Below are positions 54,234 to 61,744 of a stretch of 64,000 nt of DNA, piece by piece. Numbering within the stretch: the stretch's first letter is position 1; each line of letters opens with the position of its first letter. This stretch comes from Nitrosopumilales archaeon (GTDB lineage Archaea > Thermoproteota > Nitrososphaeria > Nitrososphaerales > Nitrosopumilaceae). The DNA lies in assembly GCA_900299125.1 (NCBI GenBank), contig OMIR01000044.1, positions 1-64,000 on the forward strand. The letters are read 5' to 3'. Under the pieces are notes generated by a model, which did no database searches, was not told where the DNA came from, and worked only from the letters and a program-made list of their open reading frames with translations. Position numbers and translations under genes: made by a program.

Positions 54234-54788
54234 TCAGTGCTTTAAGTTTTGTATCATTTTTTTGATTTGCAAATCATTTGTCCTATCTAGTGCAGAATCA
54301 AAGAACTGCTCTAGTTTTTTTCTGGAATAACCCTCGGATTGGTATTTTTTTGCCTGTAGTGCCATTTCCAGTTTGTCAACATCATGCACCAGTCTAGCCT
54401 CTGGTGTAGTATTTTTTTGATATTGAATCCATAGTGTCCAGTATTTTTTTCTCAAAGAAGGACTCAGAGAAGACATGATTTTTTTCATTGCCAGATTTTC
54501 CTTTTTCTTTTTTGGTCCATCATCTGGCGTAAGATCACCTGTGATTGATTCGGCCAAATCATGCAATAGCGCCATTTTGAGTATTTTAGCCGAGTCTAGA
54601 TTTTTGGAATCTGCTAGAATCATCGCTATTGCGGCAACAGAATATACGTGGTCTGCAACAGATTCTGGTTTTTTGATTCCGAGTTTTTTTTGCCAGCCTC
54701 TTCTTGGTTTTGTCTTTAGATTTAGTATGTGCTCAAAAAACAGATCAGAATTTTCTAGTGTCGCCTTCAAGTAGGCCTGAATCACCAT
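54234..54788 (-). CDS. HD-domain phosphohydrolase (YfbR/HDDC2-like)
   Basis: A 184-residue HD hydrolase. The metal residues are in SVADHVYSVAAI, LLHDLAESITGDL and VHDVDKLEMALQAKKY, matching the 5'-deoxynucleotidase (HDDC2/YfbR) branch that cleaves dNMPs. Start ATG 54788; the first 43 bases overlap the zinc-finger gene in another frame. Translation may be coupled to that small protein. Confidence 0.85.
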   Translation of the reverse strand: MVIQAYLKATLENSDLFFEHILNLKTKPRRGWQKKLGIKKPESVADHVYSVAAIAMILADSKNLDSAKILKMALLHDLAESITGDLTPDDGPKKKKENLAMKKIMSSLSPSLRKKYWTLWIQYQKNTTPEARLVHDVDKLEMALQAKKYQSEGYSRKKLEQFFDSALDRTNDLQIKKMIQNLKH

Positions 54789-54867
54789 GAATCCTGTCTA
54801 TATGCTTTGATAGTTCTTCTTTGGTCTTGAAAGCCGAGTTGCAATAAGGACATGAAATATCGCTCAC
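54745..54867 (-). CDS. 40-residue C2H2 zinc-finger protein
   Basis: A tiny frame from GTG 54867 with a textbook single C2H2 finger: Cys6, Cys9, His22 and His27 (C-x2-C-x12-H-x4-H), with the core hydrophobics Phe13 and Leu19 in place (CPYCNSAF, LSKHIDRIHG). Archaeal C2H2 micro-proteins with one finger are known in other groups and affect surface or biofilm traits, but this one is uncharacterised. Its 3' end overlaps the HD-domain gene start by 44 bases in another frame. Confidence 0.78.
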   Translation of the reverse strand: MSDISCPYCNSAFKTKEELSKHIDRIHGDSGLLEGDTRKF

Positions 54868-54946
54868 AATTGGACTAGAATATCATTTGTATTAAATTGT
54901 TTCAGATAACCAAGAGATAATAATTACAAACACATAACCCGAACGG

Positions 54947-55483
54947 TTGAAAATTTATACAAAGACTGGCGATGATGGCACCACAGGATTGCAAGACAAT
55001 TCCCGAGTCTTAAAATCAGATATTAGGATCAAGGCGTATGGGGAAATTGATGAAACAAATTCTGTTTTAGGCCTGATTTTATCACAAAAACCGGACTCTG
55101 ATGTCAGTAATTTGCTAGTCAGGATACAAAATGAGCTATTCATTGCAGGCTCTGACCTCTCAAATCCAGACTTGACAATTAAACAAAACAGAGTAGATGA
55201 CTCTATGATTGCAAATCTTGAAAAACACATTGACTTGTTCGAGTCCGAGATTGCCCCTCTGACTAACTTTATTCTTCCCGGCGGTATTCAAATTGCATCG
55301 CTTTTTCACCTAGCCAGAACCGTATCTAGACGTGCAGAAATTTCTGTAGTCGAGCTGGCACTAAAAGAGCGGATAAATCCAAAGTGTCAGATATATCTCA
55401 ATAGATTATCTGATCTTTTCTTTGTCATGGCACGACTTGTAAATAAGAGAGCCAATACTGCAGATGTAATTTGGAAGCCTTAA
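54947..55483 (+). CDS. pduO: PduO-type cob(I)alamin adenosyltransferase
   Basis: Makes adenosylcobalamin from cob(I)alamin and ATP. The 178-residue protein has the ATP motif TKTGDDGTTGLQ, IKAYGEIDETNSVLGL, the Arg/Asp region with FILPGGIQIASLFHLARTVSRRAE and a final YLNRLSDLFFVMARLVN. Adenosylcobalamin serves methylmalonyl-CoA mutase and B12-dependent ribonucleotide reductase; CbtBA is encoded 19 kb away. Start TTG 54947. Confidence 0.92.
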   Translation: MKIYTKTGDDGTTGLQDNSRVLKSDIRIKAYGEIDETNSVLGLILSQKPDSDVSNLLVRIQNELFIAGSDLSNPDLTIKQNRVDDSMIANLEKHIDLFESEIAPLTNFILPGGIQIASLFHLARTVSRRAEISVVELALKERINPKCQIYLNRLSDLFFVMARLVNKRANTADVIWKP

Positions 55484-55524
55484 TCAAAAGACACTTTAAT
55501 TCCATAATTTTGAGCTAACTTAGC

Positions 55525-55598
55525 GCCAAGGTAGCTCAGCCTGGGAGAGCACTCCGCTGAAGACGGAGCCGTCGTGGATTCAAGTCCCACCCTTGGCA
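55525..55598 (+). tRNA. tRNA-Phe (GAA)
   Basis: A 74-base cloverleaf: acceptor GCCAAGG/CCTTGGC pairs fully, D stem GCTC/GAGC, anticodon stem CTCCG/CGGAG with loop CTGAAGA (anticodon GAA, Phe), a five-base variable loop and discriminator A73. No CCA is encoded and no intron is seen. The T stem is GTGGA/CCCAC, giving an A53-C61 mismatch where nearly all tRNAs have G53-C61. Followed by a T-rich stretch. Confidence 0.92.
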
Positions 55599-55612
55599 GA
55601 CATATTTTTCTA
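55599..55612 (+). terminator. T-rich signal after tRNA-Phe
   Basis: The tRNA 3' end is followed within about five bases by ATTTTTCTATTTT, a typical archaeal termination tract. Confidence 0.35.
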
Positions 55613-55681
55613 TTTTATCAAAAATTTGGTTCTAATGGAATCAAATTCGTTCTAGTCGGATTTTCTTTAATTTCTAGAAGA

Positions 55682-55750
55682 ATGACTCACAAAGTTGCAA
55701 AAGTTGCAAAAGTTGCAAAAGTTGTAAAAGTTGCAAAAGTTATATACTGA
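55682..55750 (+). repeat. 9-bp minisatellite GTTGCAAAA with in-frame micro-ORF
   Basis: Five tandem copies of a nine-base unit (55694-55738; the fourth is GTTGTAAAA), then a partial copy that turns into TATATA. Because the unit is three codons, the sequence reads as a 22-codon frame from ATG 55682 with a Lys-Val-Ala repeat and a TGA at 55748. Whether it is translated is unknown. The tract sits directly above the TATA box of the solenoid gene. Confidence 0.85.
55739..55746 (+). promoter_or_regulatory. TATA box of the solenoid gene
   Basis: GTTATATA, 22-29 bases before ATG 55768, formed from the end of the last nine-base repeat unit. Confidence 0.5.
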
Positions 55751-55767
55751 AAACTAAATTTGATAAC

Positions 55768-57249
55768 ATGAAACTATTACTAGTAATTATGACTTTAGGA
55801 GTTATTGCTAGTTTATCAGTAGTATCAATTCCAGGAGCTGAAGCCGGAAGATCTTTTACTTTGGCTAAAGGTACATGTGAACATGCGTTAAGAGGAACTT
55901 GGGCTCCGACAGATCCAAATACAAATCCAAAAACAGCAGGGACTTGTTCAATTAACAATCTAACAATTATCAAATCCGGCGTGACTATGAATATTCCAGT
56001 TGGAGTTACACTTGAGATTAATAATAATGGTTCATTGGACATCAAAGGAGCAATATCCCCAAATCAAGGCCATATTGGAATAAATGCCGGTGGAGTAATA
56101 ACTATATCCAACTCTGCCGCAAATGGCATCTATAATTATGGTACAATTGAGAATTCAGGGACATTAACAATACAGAATACTGGAGGAACTGGCATCTTTG
56201 GTGGTGGTACAATTGAGAATAATGAAACACTGACAATACAGAATACTGGAGGAACTGGCATCAATAATTATTTTGGGACATTTAAAAATTTCGATATAAT
56301 CAATGTGTACAACACCAATGCTATTGGTAATGGTGTAATCAATTATGGCACATTTAGAAATTATTCAGGCGGTACTATCAATGTAAACAACTCTGGTAGT
56401 TATGGTTTCAATCTTTATGGTTCTACATTTACCAATGATTCAGGCGGTACTATCAATGTAAACAACTCTGGTGCTACTGGTGGTATCTACAGCTCCAGTT
56501 CTGCCACTATCAATAATTCAGGTATTATGACAATAACTAGCTCAGGTACTTATGGTGTTCAATCATATGGTCCTATTTACAATTCAGGTGGGGCAATAAC
56601 GGTTAGTAACACTGGTGGATTCGGATTCCGCTCAGAAACAACTAACACTTTTACTAATTCCGGCAATTTCACGGTAAGCAACGCTGGTGCTTCCTCTCTC
56701 GGTGTCCAATTACTTGGTACATTTAACAACAATAATCATGGCAATTTCACGGCAAGCAACACTGGTGCTTCCTCCACAGGAGTCAGAGTCTATGGAACGA
56801 TCAACAATAATTCCGGAGGCAGAATCACCTCAAGTAATACTAACGGTATTGGCATCGATAATAATTCCGGCGGCGGTTTAATTAACAACTATTCCGACGG
56901 TACTATCAACGTGTATAACAGCGACGGTGCGGGAATACAAAATAACAGTAATCTTCACAATTACGCAACAATCAATATTTCTAATTCAGGAGGAATTGGG
57001 ATTCAGAACATTGCTTCTCATAATATTTACAACGAAGGATTAATTGACATGACCAGCATAGCTGGAAGCGCTGGCATTTGGAATTATGGTACAATCGACA
57101 ATAGTGAGTATATCAAAATGAGAACTAGTGCTACAAACGCCATAATTAATGACGGCACAATATCTAACGGTGGAACGATTTGCAATACAGGAAGTTATGA
57201 CGGCACAATCCCAACATCTGGAAACGCCGTAGTTACTGGTTGTTCTTAA
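55768..57249 (+). CDS. Repetitive secreted beta-solenoid protein
   Basis: A 493-residue exported protein. Signal peptide at 1-26 (ending GAEA), a short Cys-containing segment, then about twenty imperfect repeats of 15-25 residues built from Asn, Gly, Ser, Thr and Ile (GTIENSGTLTIQNTGGTGI-like), the signature of a right-handed beta-helix or solenoid. No catalytic motif and no membrane anchor at the C-terminus is visible. Likely a surface adhesin or matrix protein. DNA-level repeats show recent internal duplication. Composition differs from neighbours and suggests an accessory gene. Confidence 0.8.
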   Translation: MKLLLVIMTLGVIASLSVVSIPGAEAGRSFTLAKGTCEHALRGTWAPTDPNTNPKTAGTCSINNLTIIKSGVTMNIPVGVTLEINNNGSLDIKGAISPNQGHIGINAGGVITISNSAANGIYNYGTIENSGTLTIQNTGGTGIFGGGTIENNETLTIQNTGGTGINNYFGTFKNFDIINVYNTNAIGNGVINYGTFRNYSGGTINVNNSGSYGFNLYGSTFTNDSGGTINVNNSGATGGIYSSSSATINNSGIMTITSSGTYGVQSYGPIYNSGGAITVSNTGGFGFRSETTNTFTNSGNFTVSNAGASSLGVQLLGTFNNNNHGNFTASNTGASSTGVRVYGTINNNSGGRITSSNTNGIGIDNNSGGGLINNYSDGTINVYNSDGAGIQNNSNLHNYATINISNSGGIGIQNIASHNIYNEGLIDMTSIAGSAGIWNYGTIDNSEYIKMRTSATNAIINDGTISNGGTICNTGSYDGTIPTSGNAVVTGCS

Positions 57250-57402
57250 TTCTAAAAAACCCCATAACTCTTAAAAAACCAATTTTAGATTTGTTCAAAT
57301 CAGTAAAATACAAGGAATGAACACTCGTAGGTAAAACTCCCAAGAGCATGTTCTACTCGGAAAATTATAAAAATTAAAAGGAACTAGGTTAAATGAAAAT
57401 TA

Positions 57403-58731
57403 TTGAAATTCCTACTTGCAACATTGGCATTATTACTAATCTCACTATATAGCATTCCTGATGCAAAGGCGACGTATTCCGTAAAAGATACAATCAGTGT
57501 AGAAAATAGCCCTACAGGTATTGCAATAAATCAAATATCTAACAAAATCTACGTTACAAATTATCGGGGCAATACAGTATCTGTAATTGACGGGACTAGT
57601 AATACAGTATCTACAATCAGTACTGGATTACAGGAACCTTTGGGAGTTGCGTATAATCCCATAAATGATAAAATCTATGTTGCCAATAGTAATCAAGGCA
57701 ACACGGTATCAGTATTTGGTTCATCAAATAATTTTCTACAATCCATCACAGTCGGAAACAGACCTAGCTATATTGCAACAGATACAACAAATAACAAAAT
57801 TTACGTTACCAACAGTCAGGACAATACAGTATCTGTAATTGACGGGACTAGTAATCTGGTGACAGCGACGATACCTGTTGGAGGCGGTCCTTTAGGGATA
57901 GCATATAATCCAATTAACCATAAAATTTACATTGCTAATCAAGTTGATGATACAGTCTCTGTAATTGACGGGACTAGTAATCTGGTGACAGCGACAATAC
58001 CTGTTGGTATTGAACCTTTCAGCATAACAGTAAATCAGGCTTCAAACAAAATTTACGTTACCAATTTTCGAGGTAATACAATATCAGTAATTAACGGCTC
58101 GAGTAATACAGTGACTACAATTTCAGATCCAAGTTTTAATGGACCCGTTGGCATTGCGTATAATTCAATAAATGATAAAATTTATGTTACTAATTATTTT
58201 GGCGAAACAGTTTCTGAAATTGATGGCTCAAGTAACTCTGTAACAGGAACAATACCACTGGGTGAAACACCTTACGGCATAGCAGTAAACCCAATATCAA
58301 AGAAAATTTATGCAGTAATCGAGGGAGACGACACAGTCTTGGAAATATATGATGAAAATCTTGTATTTCTTAACATAAAGACACCCGATGGTCCAAACAC
58401 GATTAACATCAAGAATACCAAAGGTACGAACACAATTTACATTCTGGGCACAAATACTTTTGATGTATCAAAAATTGACACCGTGAGTATAAAATTAGAT
58501 ACTCAGAGTGTTCCTATCATACAACCTTTCTTCTCAAAGACATCCATCACAGACATTAACTTGGACGGAATACATGATCTTGCAGTACAATACAAGACAT
58601 CTGAACTCAAATCAAAACTTGATTTGACAGTTACAAACTCGTTACGCCTGTATCTTGACGCAAATTTAAAAAATCCTGACAGCTCAACAGTGATTTTTGG
58701 AACTAATACAGTTCGAATCATCAGCAAGTAA
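57403..58731 (+). CDS. Secreted YVTN-repeat beta-propeller protein
   Basis: A 442-residue exported protein with a signal peptide (1-23, ending AKA) and about seven YVTN-type blades (residues 30-310), each with NxxxNKIYVTNxxxNTVSVIDGTSN. A smaller C-terminal domain (about 315-442) follows. Such propellers are common archaeal surface proteins, possibly for adhesion. Two blades share a DNA repeat of about 50 bases. The start is a TTG at 57403; an ATG ten bases upstream is out of frame. Confidence 0.82.
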   Translation: MKFLLATLALLLISLYSIPDAKATYSVKDTISVENSPTGIAINQISNKIYVTNYRGNTVSVIDGTSNTVSTISTGLQEPLGVAYNPINDKIYVANSNQGNTVSVFGSSNNFLQSITVGNRPSYIATDTTNNKIYVTNSQDNTVSVIDGTSNLVTATIPVGGGPLGIAYNPINHKIYIANQVDDTVSVIDGTSNLVTATIPVGIEPFSITVNQASNKIYVTNFRGNTISVINGSSNTVTTISDPSFNGPVGIAYNSINDKIYVTNYFGETVSEIDGSSNSVTGTIPLGETPYGIAVNPISKKIYAVIEGDDTVLEIYDENLVFLNIKTPDGPNTINIKNTKGTNTIYILGTNTFDVSKIDTVSIKLDTQSVPIIQPFFSKTSITDINLDGIHDLAVQYKTSELKSKLDLTVTNSLRLYLDANLKNPDSSTVIFGTNTVRIISK

Positions 58732-58914
58732 AAAACCCCAACCAAGATTCTCATTAAATTAGGCTAGATGTGTTTTTGTTTTTTTCACGCCGCCCAAGGT
58801 AGACAGATTTTTGCATTTTATCTAAATAATTAGTCGTAATCGCAATGTTGAATCTAAAACTAACCTTTATCATAGTTTCAATCCATAATTTCACAATACA
58901 TTTTCCAAGTAATT

Positions 58915-59363
58915 TTAGCAATAGTTTGGGAGATTGCATTCATGATGTATGTGAAAATTACCATTCTCATAGGTTATTCCGATATGAGTAGGAGTTAATG
59001 ACTTGCCACTACCAATACATGTGATTAATCCATTAGCTTGAAAAACACGTATTGTTGAATCCGAATTCACAGATAAATCATTTACACTATTACGTAAACG
59101 TCCTAATTTTTCACCAGTCGATAAATCAACAACGTCTAATTTCTGAAACTCTAGATCATGAATGACGCGGTTACCACTTTGAATAGTAATTACCAAAATT
59201 GTTCAACTAGCTTAACTTCGGTACCACACACTAGACCCGGTATTGGATTATCGATCAGAGTTGGAGAACCGGTTCTGTTAGCAGCATATGCATGATTTGT
59301 ATCAAATATCATCAAAGTTGAGACTAGGATTGTCAAAATTAGAACTAAACACCGATTAATCAA
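58915..59363 (-). pseudogene. Frameshifted secreted-protein gene
   Basis: Two adjacent minus-strand frames look like halves of one exported protein. The first, from TTG 59363, encodes a signal peptide ending AYA and continues to a TAA at 59190. The second, reading on from about 59196 in another frame, encodes about 90 residues (VVDLSTGEKLGRLRNS, GNFHIHHECN) to a stop at 58915. Adding one T to the TTTT run at about 59195-59198 joins them smoothly. A perfect promoter TTTAAATAAG (59385-59394) lies above. Either a real frameshift or a base-call error. Confidence 0.7.
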
Positions 59364-59384
59364 CTAATAATTCAATTTTGAAGG

Positions 59385-59394
59385 CTTATTTAAA
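59385..59394 (-). promoter_or_regulatory. TATA box of the frameshifted gene
   Basis: Minus-strand TTTAAATAAG is 22-31 bases before the TTG at 59363, showing that the promoter of the broken gene is still intact. Confidence 0.5.
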
Positions 59395-59501
59395 ATTAAA
59401 TTCTCAAGCAAGTAATTAGATTCAAAATTAATATTAAAATCAGAGTCGCTTTTGGCAAAATGTGAATTTGAAGTCATTATCCATTTTCTTCAAAAAAAAT
59501 T

Positions 59502-59591
59502 ATGAAAGTCATTACACCATTACCAATTCTAATTATTTTTTCTTTGACAATTTTAATTGAAATTACGATCTGGATCATCTCTAGAAAATAA
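59502..59591 (+). CDS. Possible 29-residue membrane micro-protein
   Basis: A short frame from ATG 59502 that is almost entirely one hydrophobic span (LPILIIFSLTILIEITIWII) with a basic end. Nothing else is visible in the otherwise A+T-rich stretch 59395-59706. Coding is uncertain because such hydrophobic frames arise easily in A+T-rich DNA. Confidence 0.3.
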   Translation: MKVITPLPILIIFSLTILIEITIWIISRK

Positions 59592-59670
59592 GAGATCAAT
59601 TTTTGATCTAAATTTTTTTCCATCACTGATTCTTGATTGATATAATGAGAATTGAAAAATTAAGTAATCT

Positions 59671-59678
59671 TTTAATAC
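59671..59678 (+). promoter_or_regulatory. TATA box of the Lys-rich protein gene
   Basis: TTTAATAC lies 29-36 bases before TTG 59707, and too close (about 8-15 bases) to TTG 59686, so it supports the later start. Confidence 0.4.
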
Positions 59679-59706
59679 ATGAGAATTGCCTCAACACAGC
59701 GTTAGT

Positions 59707-59931
59707 TTGGCAAAAAAAGACCCAAAAAAATCAGCAAAAGAAGAAAAAAAGGCAAAGACCTCTTCAAAAACAGACAAGCCTGCAAAAAAGGCCAAATCCA
59801 AAAAACCTTCAGGGTTTGCAGACGACGGCCTAGTAATCATTGATGAGGAAATTCAGGAAGACAAGGAAGCTGAATTAGAGGCCAGAAAGGCATACTTGGA
59901 AGAGGCCAGATCTCAAGAAGTCGAAGACTAA
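59707..59931 (+). CDS. Lys-rich acidic-tailed small protein
   Basis: A 74-residue protein with a Lys/Ala/Ser-rich, disordered N-terminal half (AKKDPKKSAKEEKKAKTSS) and an acidic helical C-terminal half (IQEDKEAELEARKAYLEEA). The charge pattern resembles nucleic-acid-binding tails seen on S25e and on chromatin proteins, but no family is recognised. TTG 59707 is preferred from the TATA spacing. Confidence 0.65.
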   Translation: MAKKDPKKSAKEEKKAKTSSKTDKPAKKAKSKKPSGFADDGLVIIDEEIQEDKEAELEARKAYLEEARSQEVED

Positions 59932-59961
59932 AACTTTATTCGTAATTACACATATCATATC

Positions 59962-60204
59962 ATGATGCGAGCAGTATGCCTAATTACTATCAAACCCGGC
60001 AAGACTGATAACGTCATGGAATCATTGCGCAAAAAACGCAAGCTCCTCAAAGAGATTTTACCAGTTACAGGCAGGGCGGATATTTGCGTTTTATTGCAGG
60101 GACCCATGGATGAAATTAACAACATGGTAATTGATTTTAAGAAAATCAAGGACATTGTAACCACAGAGACACTAATGGAAGTGGAGGTAAATATGGGATG
60201 GTAA
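59962..60204 (+). CDS. Standalone Lrp/AsnC ligand-binding (RAM) domain protein, copy 1
   Basis: An 80-residue RAM domain (ferredoxin-like fold, amino-acid binding): RAVCLITIKPGKTDNVMESL, then GRADICVLLQGPMDEINNMV and a final TTETLMEVEV. The DNA-binding HTH of Lrp proteins is absent. Stand-alone RAM proteins bind effectors and may modulate full-length Lrp regulators. It overlaps the next gene by seven bases. Confidence 0.85.
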   Translation: MMRAVCLITIKPGKTDNVMESLRKKRKLLKEILPVTGRADICVLLQGPMDEINNMVIDFKKIKDIVTTETLMEVEVNMGW

Positions 60205-60416
60205 AGGCTGTAATTTTGGTAAAATCACCTAAAAAGCTAATTGCGGCAAAGCTTGGCAAGCTACAGTACGTATACAATTCATTTCCAGTCTCAGGTCAAT
60301 TTGATGCTGTTGCCTTTGTCAGTGTGGAGGATTTGGCACAGATTCGTGAAATTACCACGAAAATTCAGATGATTCCTGGTGTAGAACGAACAGAAACCAT
60401 GATGGAAATACAATAA
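60198..60416 (+). CDS. Standalone Lrp/AsnC ligand-binding (RAM) domain protein, copy 2
   Basis: A 72-residue RAM domain: VKAVILVKSPKKLIAAKLG, FPVSGQFDAVAFVSVEDL and a final VERTETMMEIQ. It is a divergent paralogue of the gene before it and translationally coupled through the overlap; the pair could form hetero-oligomers. No HTH is present. Confidence 0.85.
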   Translation: MVKAVILVKSPKKLIAAKLGKLQYVYNSFPVSGQFDAVAFVSVEDLAQIREITTKIQMIPGVERTETMMEIQ

Positions 60417-60447
60417 AGGTTAAAACGCTTTATCACGTAATCATTCC

Positions 60448-60861
60448 GTGAATATAAAACGCGTAGGAAACGTCATTTTGGCAGTAAGGGACCTTGACAA
60501 ATCAATTGCGTTTTATCATGAATTGCTTGGACTGCCAATAAAAAACCAGAGGCGCACTTGGGTGGACCTTGGACAGACAGGAGCTCTTCTTAGCTTGCAT
60601 CCGGCATCAATTGTTGCAGACCACACCTCCAATAATTTAGAGGGCGGCATTGTGGTAGGATTTCTTGTAGGGGATGTAAAATCCGCACTAGATGAGCTAA
60701 AAACAAAAGGGGTTCGAGTTCACAGAGAAATCATGGATAGAGAAGCTGGAAAAAACGCCATAGTTTTGGATCCAGACGGATACATGGTATCACTCTTTGA
60801 GCCAAAGTTCGAAGACTCGCAACAACAATCAAAAGGCTATCACGGATTCGCTCCGGCCTAA
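60448..60861 (+). CDS. VOC/glyoxalase-family protein
   Basis: A 137-residue vicinal-oxygen-chelate domain: VGNVILAVRDLDKSIAFYHELLGL at the start and NAIVLDPDGYMVSLFEP at the end, with an acidic metal ligand in LFEP. One His (LLSLHP) and Glu could complete the metal site. Reaction not identified (glyoxalase, dioxygenase, epimerase and resistance proteins share this fold). GTG 60448. The stop overlaps the convergent gene by four bases. Confidence 0.8.
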   Translation: MNIKRVGNVILAVRDLDKSIAFYHELLGLPIKNQRRTWVDLGQTGALLSLHPASIVADHTSNNLEGGIVVGFLVGDVKSALDELKTKGVRVHREIMDREAGKNAIVLDPDGYMVSLFEPKFEDSQQQSKGYHGFAPA

Positions 60862-61244
60862 ACAATACTTTTTATTTTTCTTGCAATTTCGAAAACAGAT
60901 TTCTCACTTGGATTAACAGAGATATAGTAAACTACCTTGTCTTTTGGAATACACATTACAATTGCATTCTTGTGACGAATTGTTGCAACATCCAGATCTC
61001 CAAATGCCTTTGCTTGTCCCTTGCGCAGAGTAATGAGATTTGAAATTATGAAAAATTCGTTTTTTGCCGACTCTGGGTTGAGTAGAGGTTTGATTCCAGG
61101 CCTGATAATTCCAGTTAGAGTTCGTCCAAATTCATTTATGACACCTGCATAGCGAATTGACTTTGATACTTGGATAATTTTTTGACAGTTTTTTCTATAC
61201 TGAATTATGGATTCTTTCCACTTTTGCTCAGGTGTCTTGCTCAT
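60858..61244 (-). CDS. DUF6659-like conserved protein
   Basis: A 128-residue protein resembling a family found widely in Thaumarchaeota: SIRYAGVINEFGRTLTGIIRPGI, then ISNLITLRKGQAKAFGDLDVATIRHKNAIVMCIP. The alternating strands recall roadblock/profilin-like folds. Function unknown. ATG 61244. Confidence 0.65.
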   Translation of the reverse strand: MSKTPEQKWKESIIQYRKNCQKIIQVSKSIRYAGVINEFGRTLTGIIRPGIKPLLNPESAKNEFFIISNLITLRKGQAKAFGDLDVATIRHKNAIVMCIPKDKVVYYISVNPSEKSVFEIARKIKSIV

Positions 61245-61284
61245 GATAAAACATCAACTATAGAGCATTAAAAAGAATTCGTCC

Positions 61285-61650
61285 CTAGACTTTTTTGTTC
61301 TTAAATGACTCTATTCTCTTTTTGAGTTCTGCATTTTCCAATCGGAGTTTTTCAAGTTCTTCTTTAGTAGCATAATCTGTAGCCATTTTGTGTGCCATTG
61401 GGTGACCTGGTGCAAACATGGAAGCACTCATGTCCAGCATGCCAGATGCGTGCTTTAGATACATTTTGTTAAATTCATTAATTTTACCGGTAAATGAGGA
61501 ATTTTCTGCAATCATTTTCTCTTTGAGCCTAGTAGGGCTAGTAGGTCCTGCCAATCCCGGTGGATACCTCAATTGTGCAAATGGGCTGAGGCTAAATCCA
61601 AATGGATAGCCGTGCATTTCCATAAAGGCTCGAAGCATTGCCGGTTCCAT
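61285..61650 (-). CDS. Coiled-coil protein resembling a short PhaE-type subunit
   Basis: A 121-residue protein with a Pro/Met-rich N-terminus and a C-terminal leucine-zipper-like coiled coil (EELEKLRLENAELKKRIESF). The coiled tail and the helical middle recall the PhaE subunit of polyhydroxyalkanoate synthase, seen in related soil lineages, but no PhaC is in the window, so this is only a suggestion. ATG 61650. Confidence 0.55.
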   Translation of the reverse strand: MEPAMLRAFMEMHGYPFGFSLSPFAQLRYPPGLAGPTSPTRLKEKMIAENSSFTGKINEFNKMYLKHASGMLDMSASMFAPGHPMAHKMATDYATKEELEKLRLENAELKKRIESFKNKKV

Positions 61651-61744
61651 GTTATAGATTAGGCATCACAGTATTTTTGCTTTGGCATTACGCACGATAT
61701 GAGGGGCACTAGTCAAGGTGGGGTCAGTTTTTATCAAATTGAGC

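Noticed and set aside
55694-55738. Possible CRISPR array
   Set aside because: The repeats are nine bases with no unique spacers; it is a simple tandem repeat.
57309-57360. Possible small RNA between the solenoid and YVTN genes
   Set aside because: No convincing stem or C/D box pair could be read in the interval.
57393-57405. Possible frameshift at the start of the YVTN gene, because an ATG lies ten bases upstream out of frame
   Set aside because: The TTG start gives a complete signal peptide and the right TATA spacing, so no frameshift is needed.
58794-58802. CCAAGGTAG resembling the 5' end of tRNA-Phe, as a possible island boundary
   Set aside because: Only nine bases match, the flanking bases differ, and insertion copies normally involve the 3' end of the tRNA.
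58754-58939. 61-codon minus-strand frame
   Set aside because: Overlaps the end of the frameshifted gene in another frame, has no motif, no promoter and biased A+T-driven composition.
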